From Cyclobacteriaceae bacterium (GTDB lineage Bacteria > Bacteroidota > Bacteroidia > Cytophagales > Cyclobacteriaceae), in NCBI GenBank assembly GCA_022842845.1, contig JALHOT010000005.1, positions 124,001 through 188,000 of the forward strand: a DNA stretch of 64,000 bases, in the 5' to 3' direction. Below, piece after piece: positions 19,818-28,802 of the stretch (within the stretch, counting starts at the first letter, position 1; each line of letters begins with the position of its first letter). The notes below the pieces were generated by a model. That model was not told the DNA's origin and searched no databases. It saw only the letters and a program-made list of their open reading frames with translations. The translations under genes and the position numbers were made by a program.

Positions 19818-21583
19818 ATTATATTGATTGGTTAGTACTCTTTGGTACCCTTGTATTCATCGTCTCTTACGGGGTTTACAAAACAAGGGGCGCACAGACG
19901 ATACAAGGATATCTGAAAGGCGATAATACTATGAAGTGGTGGATGATAGGTGTCTCCATCATGGCGACACAAGCCAGTGCCATTACTTTTCTATCTACGC
20001 CAGGTCAAGCCATTGAAGATGGACTGCGCTTTATTCAGTTCTATTTTGGTTTGCCATTAGCGATGATCATTATTTCTGTTACGATGGTACCGATCTATTA
20101 TCGTCTGAAAGTTTACACAGCCTATGAGTACCTCGAGTCACGATTCGATTTAAAAACCAGAACGCTGGCGGCCATTCTTTTTTTAATCTTAAGAGGTTTG
20201 TCGGCAGGTATTACCTTGTATGCTCCGGCCATCGTTCTTTCTACTATTCTTGGCTGGAATATTTTTGCGACTACTTCACTGATAGGTTTGTTTGTAATCA
20301 TCTATACTGTCTCTGGCGGCACAAAGGCAGTAAGCCTTACGCAGCGCCAGCAGATGACCATCATCATGAGCGGTATGCTGCTCGCTGGCTTTGTAGCATA
20401 CTCCATGTTGCCTGATTATTTGTCCTTTGGCGAAACCATTAGTCTGGCAGGCGAATTGGGAAAATTTAACATGGTCAATATTATGCCAGCAGATATAAAT
20501 CAGAACTTACCCGAGGGGGTAGCATCTGCCGATGACCTAAGTTTTTTTCAGCGTGTTAATTTGGTTCTTAATGACCGCTATAATATCTGGACAGGGTTAA
20601 TAGCGAGCACCTTTCTTTTCCTTTCTTACTTTGGAACTGATCAATCGCAAGTGGCCCGATACCTCGGTGGTAAATCAATAAGAGAAAGTAGAATGGGACT
20701 CATCTTTAATGGTTTGTTAAAGATACCCATGCAGTTTGTTATCCTTTTCATCGGTGTGCTGGTTTACGTTTTCTATTTATTTAACCAGGCCCCTGTTTTT
20801 CATAATACAGCTTTATACAATACCGCCCTTCAAACAGAGAGCAGGCCTGTATTAGAGGATTTAGAAAAGCAGTATCAGGTTGTGCTTGCACAAAAGGAAG
20901 CCGCTACACAGAAACTTGTAGCGGGAATTGAAGCAGATGATGAAGTATTGAGAGAGCAGTACAGTGAAGAAGTGTTGTCTATACAAACAGAAGAGAAAGC
21001 TATTCGTACGAAAGTGAAGGAGACCATCGCTGTAGCTGTTCCTGGTGCCAAAACACAGGACCGCGATTATATCTTTTTAAACTTTGTACTTTCGTATCTT
21101 CCTCACGGTATTATTGGTTTATTGTTAGCCGTTATGTTTTCAGCGGCAATGTCGTCCATGGCTTCAGAACTAAATGCATTGGCTTCAACAACTACTGTAG
21201 ATATTTATAGAAGGTCTTTTAATACTCAGGCATCAGATACACATTATGTAAAGGCCTCTCGATCTTTCACTCTTATGTGGGCCTTGTTGGCCATGGTGTT
21301 TGCCATGCTGGCCGGTTTTGCCGAGAATTTAATTCAGTTCGTCAATATTGTGGGTTCTCTTTTTTATGGAACAATACTCGGTATTTTTCTTTGCGCCTTT
21401 TATGTAAAACGGGTGCAGGGTACGGCTGTTTTCTGGGCTGCCTTATTGGCTGAGGTAGTGGTATTGTATTGTTATAAATTTACCGATTTGGCCTTTTTAC
21501 TCTACAACATTATCGGGTGTACACTGGTAGTGATGGTGAGTTTATTGATTCAGGTATTTATACCACGCAATAAGATAACCTAA
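19814..21583 (+). CDS. Sodium:solute symporter (SSS family)
   Basis: A 589-residue polytopic protein with about 13 helices. Typical motifs include GVSIMATQASAITFLSTPGQ, GLRFIQFYFGLPLA, YEYLESRFD and FGTDQSQVARYL in the core, and AAMSSMASELNALAS late in the protein. There is a hydrophilic insert of roughly 100 residues (about 340-400) with a coiled-coil look, longer than in many members. It takes up an organic solute with Na+. Its ATG overlaps the end of the 39-residue peptide, and the PIG-L deacetylase upstream suggests the substrate may be a sugar derivative released by it. Confidence 0.9.
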   Translation: MNYIDWLVLFGTLVFIVSYGVYKTRGAQTIQGYLKGDNTMKWWMIGVSIMATQASAITFLSTPGQAIEDGLRFIQFYFGLPLAMIIISVTMVPIYYRLKVYTAYEYLESRFDLKTRTLAAILFLILRGLSAGITLYAPAIVLSTILGWNIFATTSLIGLFVIIYTVSGGTKAVSLTQRQQMTIIMSGMLLAGFVAYSMLPDYLSFGETISLAGELGKFNMVNIMPADINQNLPEGVASADDLSFFQRVNLVLNDRYNIWTGLIASTFLFLSYFGTDQSQVARYLGGKSIRESRMGLIFNGLLKIPMQFVILFIGVLVYVFYLFNQAPVFHNTALYNTALQTESRPVLEDLEKQYQVVLAQKEAATQKLVAGIEADDEVLREQYSEEVLSIQTEEKAIRTKVKETIAVAVPGAKTQDRDYIFLNFVLSYLPHGIIGLLLAVMFSAAMSSMASELNALASTTTVDIYRRSFNTQASDTHYVKASRSFTLMWALLAMVFAMLAGFAENLIQFVNIVGSLFYGTILGIFLCAFYVKRVQGTAVFWAALLAEVVVLYCYKFTDLAFLLYNIIGCTLVVMVSLLIQVFIPRNKIT

Positions 21584-21620
21584 AGCCGATTGTAAGACTT
21601 CAATAGGCACTAACAAAAAA

Positions 21621-21642
21621 GGTCCTGCGTATGTGCAGGACC
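21621..21642. terminator. Bidirectional rho-independent terminator
   Basis: An eight-base-pair perfect stem GGTCCTGC/GCAGGACC with a six-base loop is flanked by an A run on the left and a TTTT run on the right. It lies between the convergent symporter and DUF2911 genes and can end transcripts from both sides. Confidence 0.9.
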
Positions 21643-21665
21643 TTTTCTATGAGAACGAAAATCAA

Positions 21666-22517
21666 TTACTTGATAGTCTTCAAGAAATCTTCGTTCATTT
21701 TTACATAACCAAAATCGTTACCGTTTTCTTTGGCCAAACGGATAGATTCGTTAGCTGTTTCGCGAGCGCCTTTGTTATCGCCCATCTTAGCTTGAATCTT
21801 TGCCTTCTGATGGATGTACCAGAAAGCCTTAGGGTTGGCCTTAATGGCTTCGTTAATCCAAGTCAAAGCCTGGTTAAGATCCTTACCATTTTCAGCATAG
21901 TAGATGGCCGCATTGGCATAGTTGCCAGCAGGAACTTTGGTAGCAGTTTCAATCGACTTCATCACCTTAGCATCGTAATCTACACCGATAGAGAATTTCA
22001 CAGATGTGTTTTCCCATACGATTTCGATTTTGGCTGTTTTGTTGTCGTCAGAAACATCTGTAATGTTCATGGTGAACATATCAACTTTCTCAGCGATTTT
22101 GCCTGGCTTTACTTTAAACTTAGCCACTTCATTCTCAGCCTTATAGTCGTCAGTGTTTCCACCAATTTTGATGTCCTTATAAAGAGAGATAGTCCACTCA
22201 CTGGCACCGGGCCAGCTGAAGATTAGGTATTCACCTTTAGCTACTTTAGTGCCTTCTACGGTTACATCATCACCAAAAGTTATTTTGGTACCATTGTTAG
22301 CACCAGTTCTCCAGATTTGGCCAGCAGGGACTAATACATCTGCACCTTCACCAAATATTTTACGGCCTTTTGTACGAGGGCGGGAGTAATCGATCTTTAC
22401 ATCAGTAAGACCTACCACTGTAGATACAGAGGCTGCCGGGCTTGGCTGGGGAGTTTGCACTTGTGCTTCTGCCGAAATAACCGCAACAAATAGTATTGCG
22501 CATAATAGCTTTTTCAT
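21666..22517 (-). CDS. DUF2911 secreted protein with C-terminal TPR-like tail
   Basis: A 283-residue protein beginning with a signal peptide (ending near AEAQ) at ATG 22517; an upstream frame extends into the divergent glycosylase gene and was rejected. The DUF2911 core has VKIDYSRPRTKGRKIFG, WRTGANNGTKITF and LIFSWPGASEWTISL segments. The last 75 residues form helices with NYANAAIYYAEN and AFWYIHQKAKIQAKMGD motifs that read as one to two TPR units. Function is unknown; the family is common in the envelope of Bacteroidota. A second member is at 43.8-44.4 kb. Confidence 0.85.
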   Translation of the reverse strand: MKKLLCAILFVAVISAEAQVQTPQPSPAASVSTVVGLTDVKIDYSRPRTKGRKIFGEGADVLVPAGQIWRTGANNGTKITFGDDVTVEGTKVAKGEYLIFSWPGASEWTISLYKDIKIGGNTDDYKAENEVAKFKVKPGKIAEKVDMFTMNITDVSDDNKTAKIEIVWENTSVKFSIGVDYDAKVMKSIETATKVPAGNYANAAIYYAENGKDLNQALTWINEAIKANPKAFWYIHQKAKIQAKMGDNKGARETANESIRLAKENGNDFGYVKMNEDFLKTIK

Positions 22518-22582
22518 GGTAGTATTGATTTTATTAGGTTTTAAACGCGCCAAAAATAGGCAATTTTTACTTAGAGAAGGCC

Positions 22583-23176
22583 ATGGCCAAAAAGTTGGAT
22601 CAATCCTTTTATGAACGGTCAAATGTTGTCACGATCGCCAGGCAATTAATTGGTAAACAGCTATTTACTAACATCGATGGCATTATTACCTCTGGTATAA
22701 TTGTAGAAACGGAGGCCTACTCCTGGAAGGAAAGGGGATGCCATGCCTTTGGAGAAAAAAGAACAACGAGAACTGAAATCATGTTTGGGGCTGGAGGATG
22801 TGCCTATGTGTACCTCTGCTATGGTATGTATCATTTGTTTAATGTAGTAACCAATAAAAAGGACAAAGCAGAAGCCGTCTTGATCAGAGCTCTTGAACCT
22901 GTTACAGGTTTAGAATATATGCGAACACGAAGGGGTCTTGTTAAAGAAAGTCAGCTGAGCTCTGGTCCTGGTAAATTAACGCAAGCTATGGGCATTACCC
23001 GAAAGCATAATGCTTTAAGCCTGCTGGATGATGATATTTGGATTCAAGAAGGTCCAAGGGTAAAAACGGACAGCATTGTGACCAGTAAAAGGATTGGCAT
23101 TGACTATGCCGGTGAAGATGCAAATCTGCCCTGGAGATTCTATCTTCGCGATAATATATGGGTATCAAAAAAATAG
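22583..23176 (+). CDS. 3-methyladenine DNA glycosylase (AAG/MPG family)
   Basis: A 197-residue base-excision repair enzyme. The catalytic IVETEAYS motif, HAFGEKRTTR, MFGAGGCAYVYLCYGMYHLFNVVT and SGPGKLTQAMGI are signatures of the AAG/MPG fold, which removes alkylated purines. The length fits the family (about 200 residues). It is divergent from the DUF2911 gene, and the next gene starts inside its 3' end by 19 bases. Confidence 0.95.
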   Translation: MAKKLDQSFYERSNVVTIARQLIGKQLFTNIDGIITSGIIVETEAYSWKERGCHAFGEKRTTRTEIMFGAGGCAYVYLCYGMYHLFNVVTNKKDKAEAVLIRALEPVTGLEYMRTRRGLVKESQLSSGPGKLTQAMGITRKHNALSLLDDDIWIQEGPRVKTDSIVTSKRIGIDYAGEDANLPWRFYLRDNIWVSKK

Positions 23177-24696
23177 CTTCATTACTTTTTGGCCTTGTTG
23201 TAGTCGGTGCAGCTGAGGCTCAGCTCATAACGGCTGATAAAGTGGCTTTATTCAATTCAACTTTTGATGAGCAAAATCCTGTCATCAGTGCCGATGGCAA
23301 TTACCTTTTTATTACCCGTTGTAACCATCCGCAAAATGTAGGAGGCCTCAAAGATCCCGGTGATATTTGGATTGCTCATTTTAATGGAGCAGCGTGGAGC
23401 CAGCCCGTGCATGGAGGATTAGAAATCAACGATAGAGGTTTTAATATAGCCTTAGGCACATCTTCTGACCTCAGCCTATATATAGGGAACCATTTTACAA
23501 AGACAGGCACTCCCTCTAACACCCAGGGTATTGCTATGGCCAGGTTTATCAATGGTAAATGGGTGGATCCAGTAAATATTTCTATTCCTTATTTCCATTC
23601 TAAATCGAGTAACATTCAAGGCCAGCTTTCTGCTGACAATAATTATCTTGTTTATGCTGCCGACACGTATGGGACCTATGGTGTTGAAGACATTTATGTG
23701 GTTGAAAAGACATTGAATGGCTGGTCAGAACCGAAAAATTTAGGTACACGTATTAACACTTCGTTTCAGGAGTTGGCCCCATCATTAAATAAGACAAATG
23801 ATACCCTATATTTTTCCAGCAATGGCCGCCAAGGGATGGGAAGCTTTGATGTTTATGCTTCCGCCCGTCTGGACGACACATGGCTCAATTGGTCTGAACC
23901 TGTTAATATCCAAGAAGTGAACACTACCGGTCGTGATCTTTACTACAAAGCACTGGGTAATAATAATGCCTTATATACGAGCACTTTTAACAGTGATGGT
24001 TATGGTGATATTCGCTTTTATGATGCGGGTAAACCAATAGTGAGGGATACTGTACAAAATGTACTGTTGGAGACAAGCCCAATCAAATCAAACGCAACCA
24101 TTGTGCGAGGCAAGCTTATCAATGCTAAAACTGGTCAATCGATCAACGGTCGATTGAAGTTCACGACAAAGGATGTTAATCAAAGTACTGAGGCAAGTTT
24201 GATTGGTTATCAGGTAACTTTAGGCAATGATGCCAGCTATCAGGTAACAGTAGAGGCGGCTGGCTACATCAGCACTTTTCAAAACCTTGTGATAGACCAT
24301 CAGCATCCTGCAAGCCTTGAGCTAGACTTTAATTTACAACCCATTGAAGTTGGCGCGACTGTCAATCTGAAAAACGTTTTATTCAAGCAAAGTTCAACAG
24401 AGCTGTTACCCGAGTCTAAGGATGAACTTAATGTGGTGGTGTCTTTCATGAAGGCCAATCCTTCTGTAAAAATTGAATTGGCTGGCCATACCGATAATAG
24501 AGGTGCTCAGCAAGACAATATCAAGCTTTCGCAAGCACGTGTGCAACGTGTAAAGGATTACCTGGTACAAAATGGTATTAAAGCAAAGCGCATTCAGGGC
24601 AAAGGCTATGGGGGGGCTAAGCCTATTGCTGGCAATGAAAGCGAAGAAAGCCGCAAGTTGAATAGGAGGGTGGAGTTTACGATCATTAAGAATTAA
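23158..24696 (+). CDS. OmpA-family outer membrane protein with PD40 propeller repeats
   Basis: A 512-residue protein: signal peptide (ending AEAQ), WD40-like PD40 repeats (motifs such as NPVISADGNYLFIT, SADNNYLVYA and DTLYFSSNGRQGMGSFDVY) in residues 30-290, a carboxypeptidase-like beta domain (GKLINAKTGQSINGRLKF), then an OmpA peptidoglycan-binding domain (LAGHTDNRG, KDYLVQNGI, GYGGAKP, NRRVEFTI). It probably anchors the outer membrane to peptidoglycan. A paralogue with added TPRs is at 44.6 kb. Confidence 0.9.
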   Translation: MGIKKIASLLFGLVVVGAAEAQLITADKVALFNSTFDEQNPVISADGNYLFITRCNHPQNVGGLKDPGDIWIAHFNGAAWSQPVHGGLEINDRGFNIALGTSSDLSLYIGNHFTKTGTPSNTQGIAMARFINGKWVDPVNISIPYFHSKSSNIQGQLSADNNYLVYAADTYGTYGVEDIYVVEKTLNGWSEPKNLGTRINTSFQELAPSLNKTNDTLYFSSNGRQGMGSFDVYASARLDDTWLNWSEPVNIQEVNTTGRDLYYKALGNNNALYTSTFNSDGYGDIRFYDAGKPIVRDTVQNVLLETSPIKSNATIVRGKLINAKTGQSINGRLKFTTKDVNQSTEASLIGYQVTLGNDASYQVTVEAAGYISTFQNLVIDHQHPASLELDFNLQPIEVGATVNLKNVLFKQSSTELLPESKDELNVVVSFMKANPSVKIELAGHTDNRGAQQDNIKLSQARVQRVKDYLVQNGIKAKRIQGKGYGGAKPIAGNESEESRKLNRRVEFTIIKN

Positions 24697-24701
24697 TTTT
24701 C

Positions 24702-26036
24702 ATGCCTGTTTCTGTTAAGCGATTATTGAAAATATTATCAGTTGCTGTTTTTGTATTGCTGTTGGGATGCTTACTGACTGTAAGTCCCATAGACAGAACA
24801 CCGCTTGAGGAGCAAAGCTTTTATCGCGCATCGATAGCATCTGCTGATACACATCCCATAGAATATAAAAAAGCCCAAACCAAATTGAGGGCAGGATGGT
24901 CTAAGATCAGTATTACCCCTGACTACAGCCTGCCTATGGCAGGATACAGACCTCGCGATCATTTTGAATCCGTTCATGATTCATTATATGTTCGTGTGCT
25001 CGTACTTGATAATGGAAATGCCAAAGTAGCCATCATCAGTGTGGATCTTTTATTGTTTCCTCCCATACTCAAGGATAGGATTACAAAAGCCCTGCAACAT
25101 GAAATTGATTATATCTATATAGGCGCTACCCATACCCACAATGGTCCTGGTGCCTGGGATGATTCCTTCGCTGGACAGTTGTCTATAGGTGATTATGATA
25201 ATACCTGGGTGAATCAGTTAAGTGATAAAATTATTGTTGCTACCCGATTTGCTTTAGCTGATATAATGCCTGCCCGTATTGCTTACGGAGAAGCAACTGG
25301 TAATGATTTGGTGGGCAATCGCTTGAAGTGGGGTGGTCCTACTGAGGGAACTATACGATCTCTACGCATTCATCGGTCAGATAGCTCCAAAGCAATTTTC
25401 TTTACTTTCGGTGCGCATGCTAATAGTATTTATAAAAAGTCTCATGTTTTATCGGCCGATTACCCTGGTCAAACAATTGCCAATCTTGAAGGGCAAGGTG
25501 TTGACTTTGCTATGTACATAGCCGGTATGGTTGGTAGTCATCGCGTTAAATACCTTGATGATAAATTACGAGATTTTGAATTGATTGATTCCTATGCCAA
25601 TGAACTGAGCAAGAGACTTATCAATACAACCTATAATTTGTCTTCTGATTCACTTTCTATTAAGTATGCACATATACCGCTTACCTTAGGAGAGCCACAA
25701 ATGCGGATACTGAGTAACTGGCGAATTCGCCCATGGCTTTTTGATGCTGCCCTGGGGCCACTAGAGGGCGAGATGTCTTTATTGAAGTTGGGCGATATTA
25801 CTTTGATAGGAACACCTTGTGATTTCTCAGGGGAGTTGTACCTCAACTACCTGTCTGATGTTACATCACCATTAATTGTTACGAGCTTTAATGGAAATTA
25901 TATAGGCTACATCACGGAGGACAGTGCTTATGATGAAATCAATAAAGCAGAAGTAAGAAATATGAACTGGGTGGGGCCCTATCATGGCCTTTTTATGGGT
26001 TCGCTGGTAAAGCGAATTGTCGAAAGAGTTGAGTAG
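24702..26036 (+). CDS. Neutral/alkaline ceramidase-like protein
   Basis: A 444-residue protein with a hydrophobic N-terminus that could be a lipoprotein signal (LLLGC near residue 22). WSKISITPDYSLPMAGY, the metal-site GATHTHNGPGAW and a second His near FTFGAHANS match the N-terminal domain of neutral/alkaline non-lysosomal ceramidases. It lacks the C-terminal Ig-like domain of full-length ceramidases (about 650 residues), so it may be a divergent hydrolase. It lies five bases after the OmpA gene on the same strand. Confidence 0.75.
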   Translation: MPVSVKRLLKILSVAVFVLLLGCLLTVSPIDRTPLEEQSFYRASIASADTHPIEYKKAQTKLRAGWSKISITPDYSLPMAGYRPRDHFESVHDSLYVRVLVLDNGNAKVAIISVDLLLFPPILKDRITKALQHEIDYIYIGATHTHNGPGAWDDSFAGQLSIGDYDNTWVNQLSDKIIVATRFALADIMPARIAYGEATGNDLVGNRLKWGGPTEGTIRSLRIHRSDSSKAIFFTFGAHANSIYKKSHVLSADYPGQTIANLEGQGVDFAMYIAGMVGSHRVKYLDDKLRDFELIDSYANELSKRLINTTYNLSSDSLSIKYAHIPLTLGEPQMRILSNWRIRPWLFDAALGPLEGEMSLLKLGDITLIGTPCDFSGELYLNYLSDVTSPLIVTSFNGNYIGYITEDSAYDEINKAEVRNMNWVGPYHGLFMGSLVKRIVERVE

Positions 26037-26039
26037 TTT

Positions 26040-26357
26040 TTAGTAAATGACCATAGCAGGATCTACTTCCTGTGCCCAGGCCGTGATGCCTCCCTTCAGG
26101 CTGTAGAGGTTTTGGAATCCATGATTTTTCTCGAGGTACTTAACCATCTGACTGCTTCTGTTTCCTCCTTTGCAATGAAAGATTACTTGCTTAGTGGTGC
26201 TGATGCGATGTAAGTTAGCAATCACTTCGTCTAGTGGGATAGATTCGCCTCTGATATTGCAGATATCGTATTCAAGCGCTTCACGCACATCAATTAATTG
26301 AAAATCACCTTTGTTATCGATTAATTGTTTAAGTTCCTGAACGCTTATTTCTTTCAT
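26040..26357 (-). CDS. Rhodanese-like sulfurtransferase domain protein
   Basis: A 105-residue single rhodanese domain: QLIDVREALEYDICNI, the active-site Cys in FHCKGGNRSSQMV and the closing LKGGITAW motif. The loop CKGGNRS is of the small sulfur-transfer type. The ATG at 26357 gives the standard N-terminus (MKEISVQELKQL). It converges on the ceramidase-like gene. Confidence 0.9.
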   Translation of the reverse strand: MKEISVQELKQLIDNKGDFQLIDVREALEYDICNIRGESIPLDEVIANLHRISTTKQVIFHCKGGNRSSQMVKYLEKNHGFQNLYSLKGGITAWAQEVDPAMVIY

Positions 26358-26393
26358 AAGCCCAAAATTACTGAACAAGTTCAACAAAAAAAA

Positions 26394-26411
26394 AGCCAGG
26401 ATAGCCTGGCT
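26394..26411. terminator. Rho-independent terminator between rhodanese and GH3 genes
   Basis: A seven-base stem AGCCAGG/CCTGGCT with a four-base loop has a long A run before it and a T run after it. On the minus strand it follows the GH3 stop codon at 26429 and so ends the glucan-utilisation transcripts. Confidence 0.9.
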
Positions 26412-26428
26412 TTTTTTAATATCGAGCT

Positions 26429-28690
26429 TTATTGTGTCAGCTCAAAGTATTCAGTAAGGGTATCCCTTGAATTACCGCCCACCATCACTGCGAATTGCCC
26501 AGGTTCTGTCACTCGTTTTAAATCGTGGTTGATAAAGGATAGTTCCTTATCAGTAAGTACAAAAGAAATAGCTCTGGCTTCACCTGCCTTTAACATCACC
26601 TTTTGAAATCCTTTTAGTTCTTTCACCGGGCGGGTAACGCTGGCTACCATATCGCGAATGTAAAGTTGCACTACTTCTTCGCCATCACGATCGCTGGTGT
26701 TGGTAAGGGTAACACTTACCTTTATCTGTTCTCCGGATTTAATTGACTTTTTATCTACAGTAATGTTAGAATAAGCAAATGTAGAATAGCTGAGGCCATA
26801 GCCAAAAGGGTAGAGCGGATCGTTGGAAACATCGCGATAACGTGAGCGGTAAACACGCTCTGTCAGGGGTTCTTCGTGTTTACCATGATAAGGTCTGCCG
26901 GTATTTTTGTGGTTGTAATACAATGGTAATTGGCCTACAGCCCTGGGGAAAGTAACGGGTAACTTCCCAGCAGGATTATAATCTCCAAATAACACATCGG
27001 CTACAGCAAGGCCAGCCTGTGAGCCAAGAGTCCACGTTTCTACAATGGCAGGAATATTTTGGTCCATCCACTCAAGGGTTAATGGTCTTCCACTCAGCAA
27101 GAGCACAGCGATGGGCTTACCTGTTTGATGAATGGCTTTTAATAAGTCTTCCTGTACCCCTGGTAATCCAATATCAGCACGTGAAGCACCTTCACCGTTC
27201 ATCACGGCACTTTCACCCAATACCATCACTACTATATCAGATTCTTTGGCAATTCTAACAGCTTCTGCGAATTGGCTTTTGTCATTATCATAAAGATTAC
27301 AACCCTTTGCAAAAGCTATTTTTGTTGTACTGGACACTTTGTTTTTGATACCTTCAGCAATAGAAACTGGGTGCTGGGCTTCTCCAAAAAATGACCATGA
27401 GCCATTCATGTCTTCTTTGTTATCAGCCAGTGGTCCAATGAGGGCAAGCTTTTTGATGTTTTTCGCAAGGGGTAATAGCTTATTTTCATTCTTTAATAGC
27501 ACAATCGATTTTTTAGCGATGTCATGTGCGACTGCTAAATTCTCTTCAGACCTAATATCGCTTTTCTCACGTTCAGGATTTGAGTAAAGGTATGGGTTGC
27601 TGAAAAGTCCTAGGTCATACTTTAATGCAAGTACTCTTCTTACTGCCTGGTCTAGTATTTTTTCGTCTAGTTGTCCATTTTTAATAAGCTCAGGGATTTT
27701 CTTCAAATAGATATCCGCCATCATGTCCATATCGGTACCGGCTTCAATGGCTAGCTTCGCGGCCTCAAGACTATCTGCAACAAAACCATGGGCCAGCATT
27801 TCACCAATGGACTGCCAGTCAGAAACAACCATGCCTTTAAAACCCCAATCTTTTCTTAATACATCCTCCAATAAATACTGATGAGCTGTTGCGGGTATGC
27901 CGTTTACATCGTTAAAAGAAGTCATTACAGTAGCGCTGCCTGCTTCAATAGCAGCCTTATAGGGCGGCAGATAGTATTCGTGTAAAGCCTGCAATGACAT
28001 ATCTACAGAATTATAATCACGGCCTCCTACAGGTGCTCCGTAAGCTGCAAAATGCTTAACGCAAGCTGCCATGGTGGATGGATCGCTCAGGCTTTTACCC
28101 TGAAAACCACGCACCCGGGCTGCAGCTACCAGTGAGCCTAGATATGGATCTTCACCAGCTCCTTCAGAGATGCGTCCCCAACGTGCATCGCGTGCTATAT
28201 CGACCATAGGGGCAAAGTTGAAGTTGATACCGGCAGCGGTAGATTCTTTCGCTGCGATTTTAGCGGCTAACTCAATGGCTTCTAAATCCCAACTGGCGGC
28301 TTCCGCTAAAGGCAAAGGGAAAACTGTCTTGAAGCCATGAATTACATCGGCACCAAAAAGCAAGGGTATGCCAAGACGTGATTCTTCTACAGCAATCTTT
28401 TGAAGCCTGGCAGTATAGGCAGCACCATGTGCATTGAATAAGCCTGTAATTTTTCCTTCGCGTATTAAATCGTCAAAGCGGGCAGACTCGGAGGTTCTCA
28501 CAGTGGGACCTGTATTGAAGAGATCACCGACAGGAAAGTTGAGTTGACCAACTTTTTCTTCGATAGTCATCTCGCTAATCAGTGAATCAATGTATGTGTT
28601 ATCCCCATCAAGAGTGTTTTTTGAAGAACAAGAAGTTATCAAAAAAATGAAGATAATATGAATTGCAAGTAATTTCCTTTTTGTTTTCAT
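26429..28690 (-). CDS. GH3 beta-glucosidase lipoprotein (BglX-like)
   Basis: A 753-residue glycoside hydrolase family 3 enzyme. The N-terminus is a lipoprotein signal (IFIFLITSC, lipidated Cys). The catalytic nucleophile is the Asp of GMVVSDW near residue 291; GRISEGAGEDPYL, KHFAAYG and the C-terminal GH3 region with LGESAVMNGEGASRADIGLP and an Fn3-like domain (DGEEVVQLYIRD) follow the BglX order. It would trim oligosaccharides from the non-reducing end in the periplasm or on the membrane. It follows GH16 on the same strand (112-base gap), completing beta-glucan breakdown. Confidence 0.95.
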   Translation of the reverse strand: MKTKRKLLAIHIIFIFLITSCSSKNTLDGDNTYIDSLISEMTIEEKVGQLNFPVGDLFNTGPTVRTSESARFDDLIREGKITGLFNAHGAAYTARLQKIAVEESRLGIPLLFGADVIHGFKTVFPLPLAEAASWDLEAIELAAKIAAKESTAAGINFNFAPMVDIARDARWGRISEGAGEDPYLGSLVAAARVRGFQGKSLSDPSTMAACVKHFAAYGAPVGGRDYNSVDMSLQALHEYYLPPYKAAIEAGSATVMTSFNDVNGIPATAHQYLLEDVLRKDWGFKGMVVSDWQSIGEMLAHGFVADSLEAAKLAIEAGTDMDMMADIYLKKIPELIKNGQLDEKILDQAVRRVLALKYDLGLFSNPYLYSNPEREKSDIRSEENLAVAHDIAKKSIVLLKNENKLLPLAKNIKKLALIGPLADNKEDMNGSWSFFGEAQHPVSIAEGIKNKVSSTTKIAFAKGCNLYDNDKSQFAEAVRIAKESDIVVMVLGESAVMNGEGASRADIGLPGVQEDLLKAIHQTGKPIAVLLLSGRPLTLEWMDQNIPAIVETWTLGSQAGLAVADVLFGDYNPAGKLPVTFPRAVGQLPLYYNHKNTGRPYHGKHEEPLTERVYRSRYRDVSNDPLYPFGYGLSYSTFAYSNITVDKKSIKSGEQIKVSVTLTNTSDRDGEEVVQLYIRDMVASVTRPVKELKGFQKVMLKAGEARAISFVLTDKELSFINHDLKRVTEPGQFAVMVGGNSRDTLTEYFELTQ

Positions 28691-28802
28691 AAGCAAGATA
28701 TCGAAGTCATTGGTTAAGCCGTGACAGATAAACCTGACATTTTACTCAACCCAAAATTTATAAGAGCGATTGAAAGAAAAAATCAATACAATTGAATAAG
28801 GA

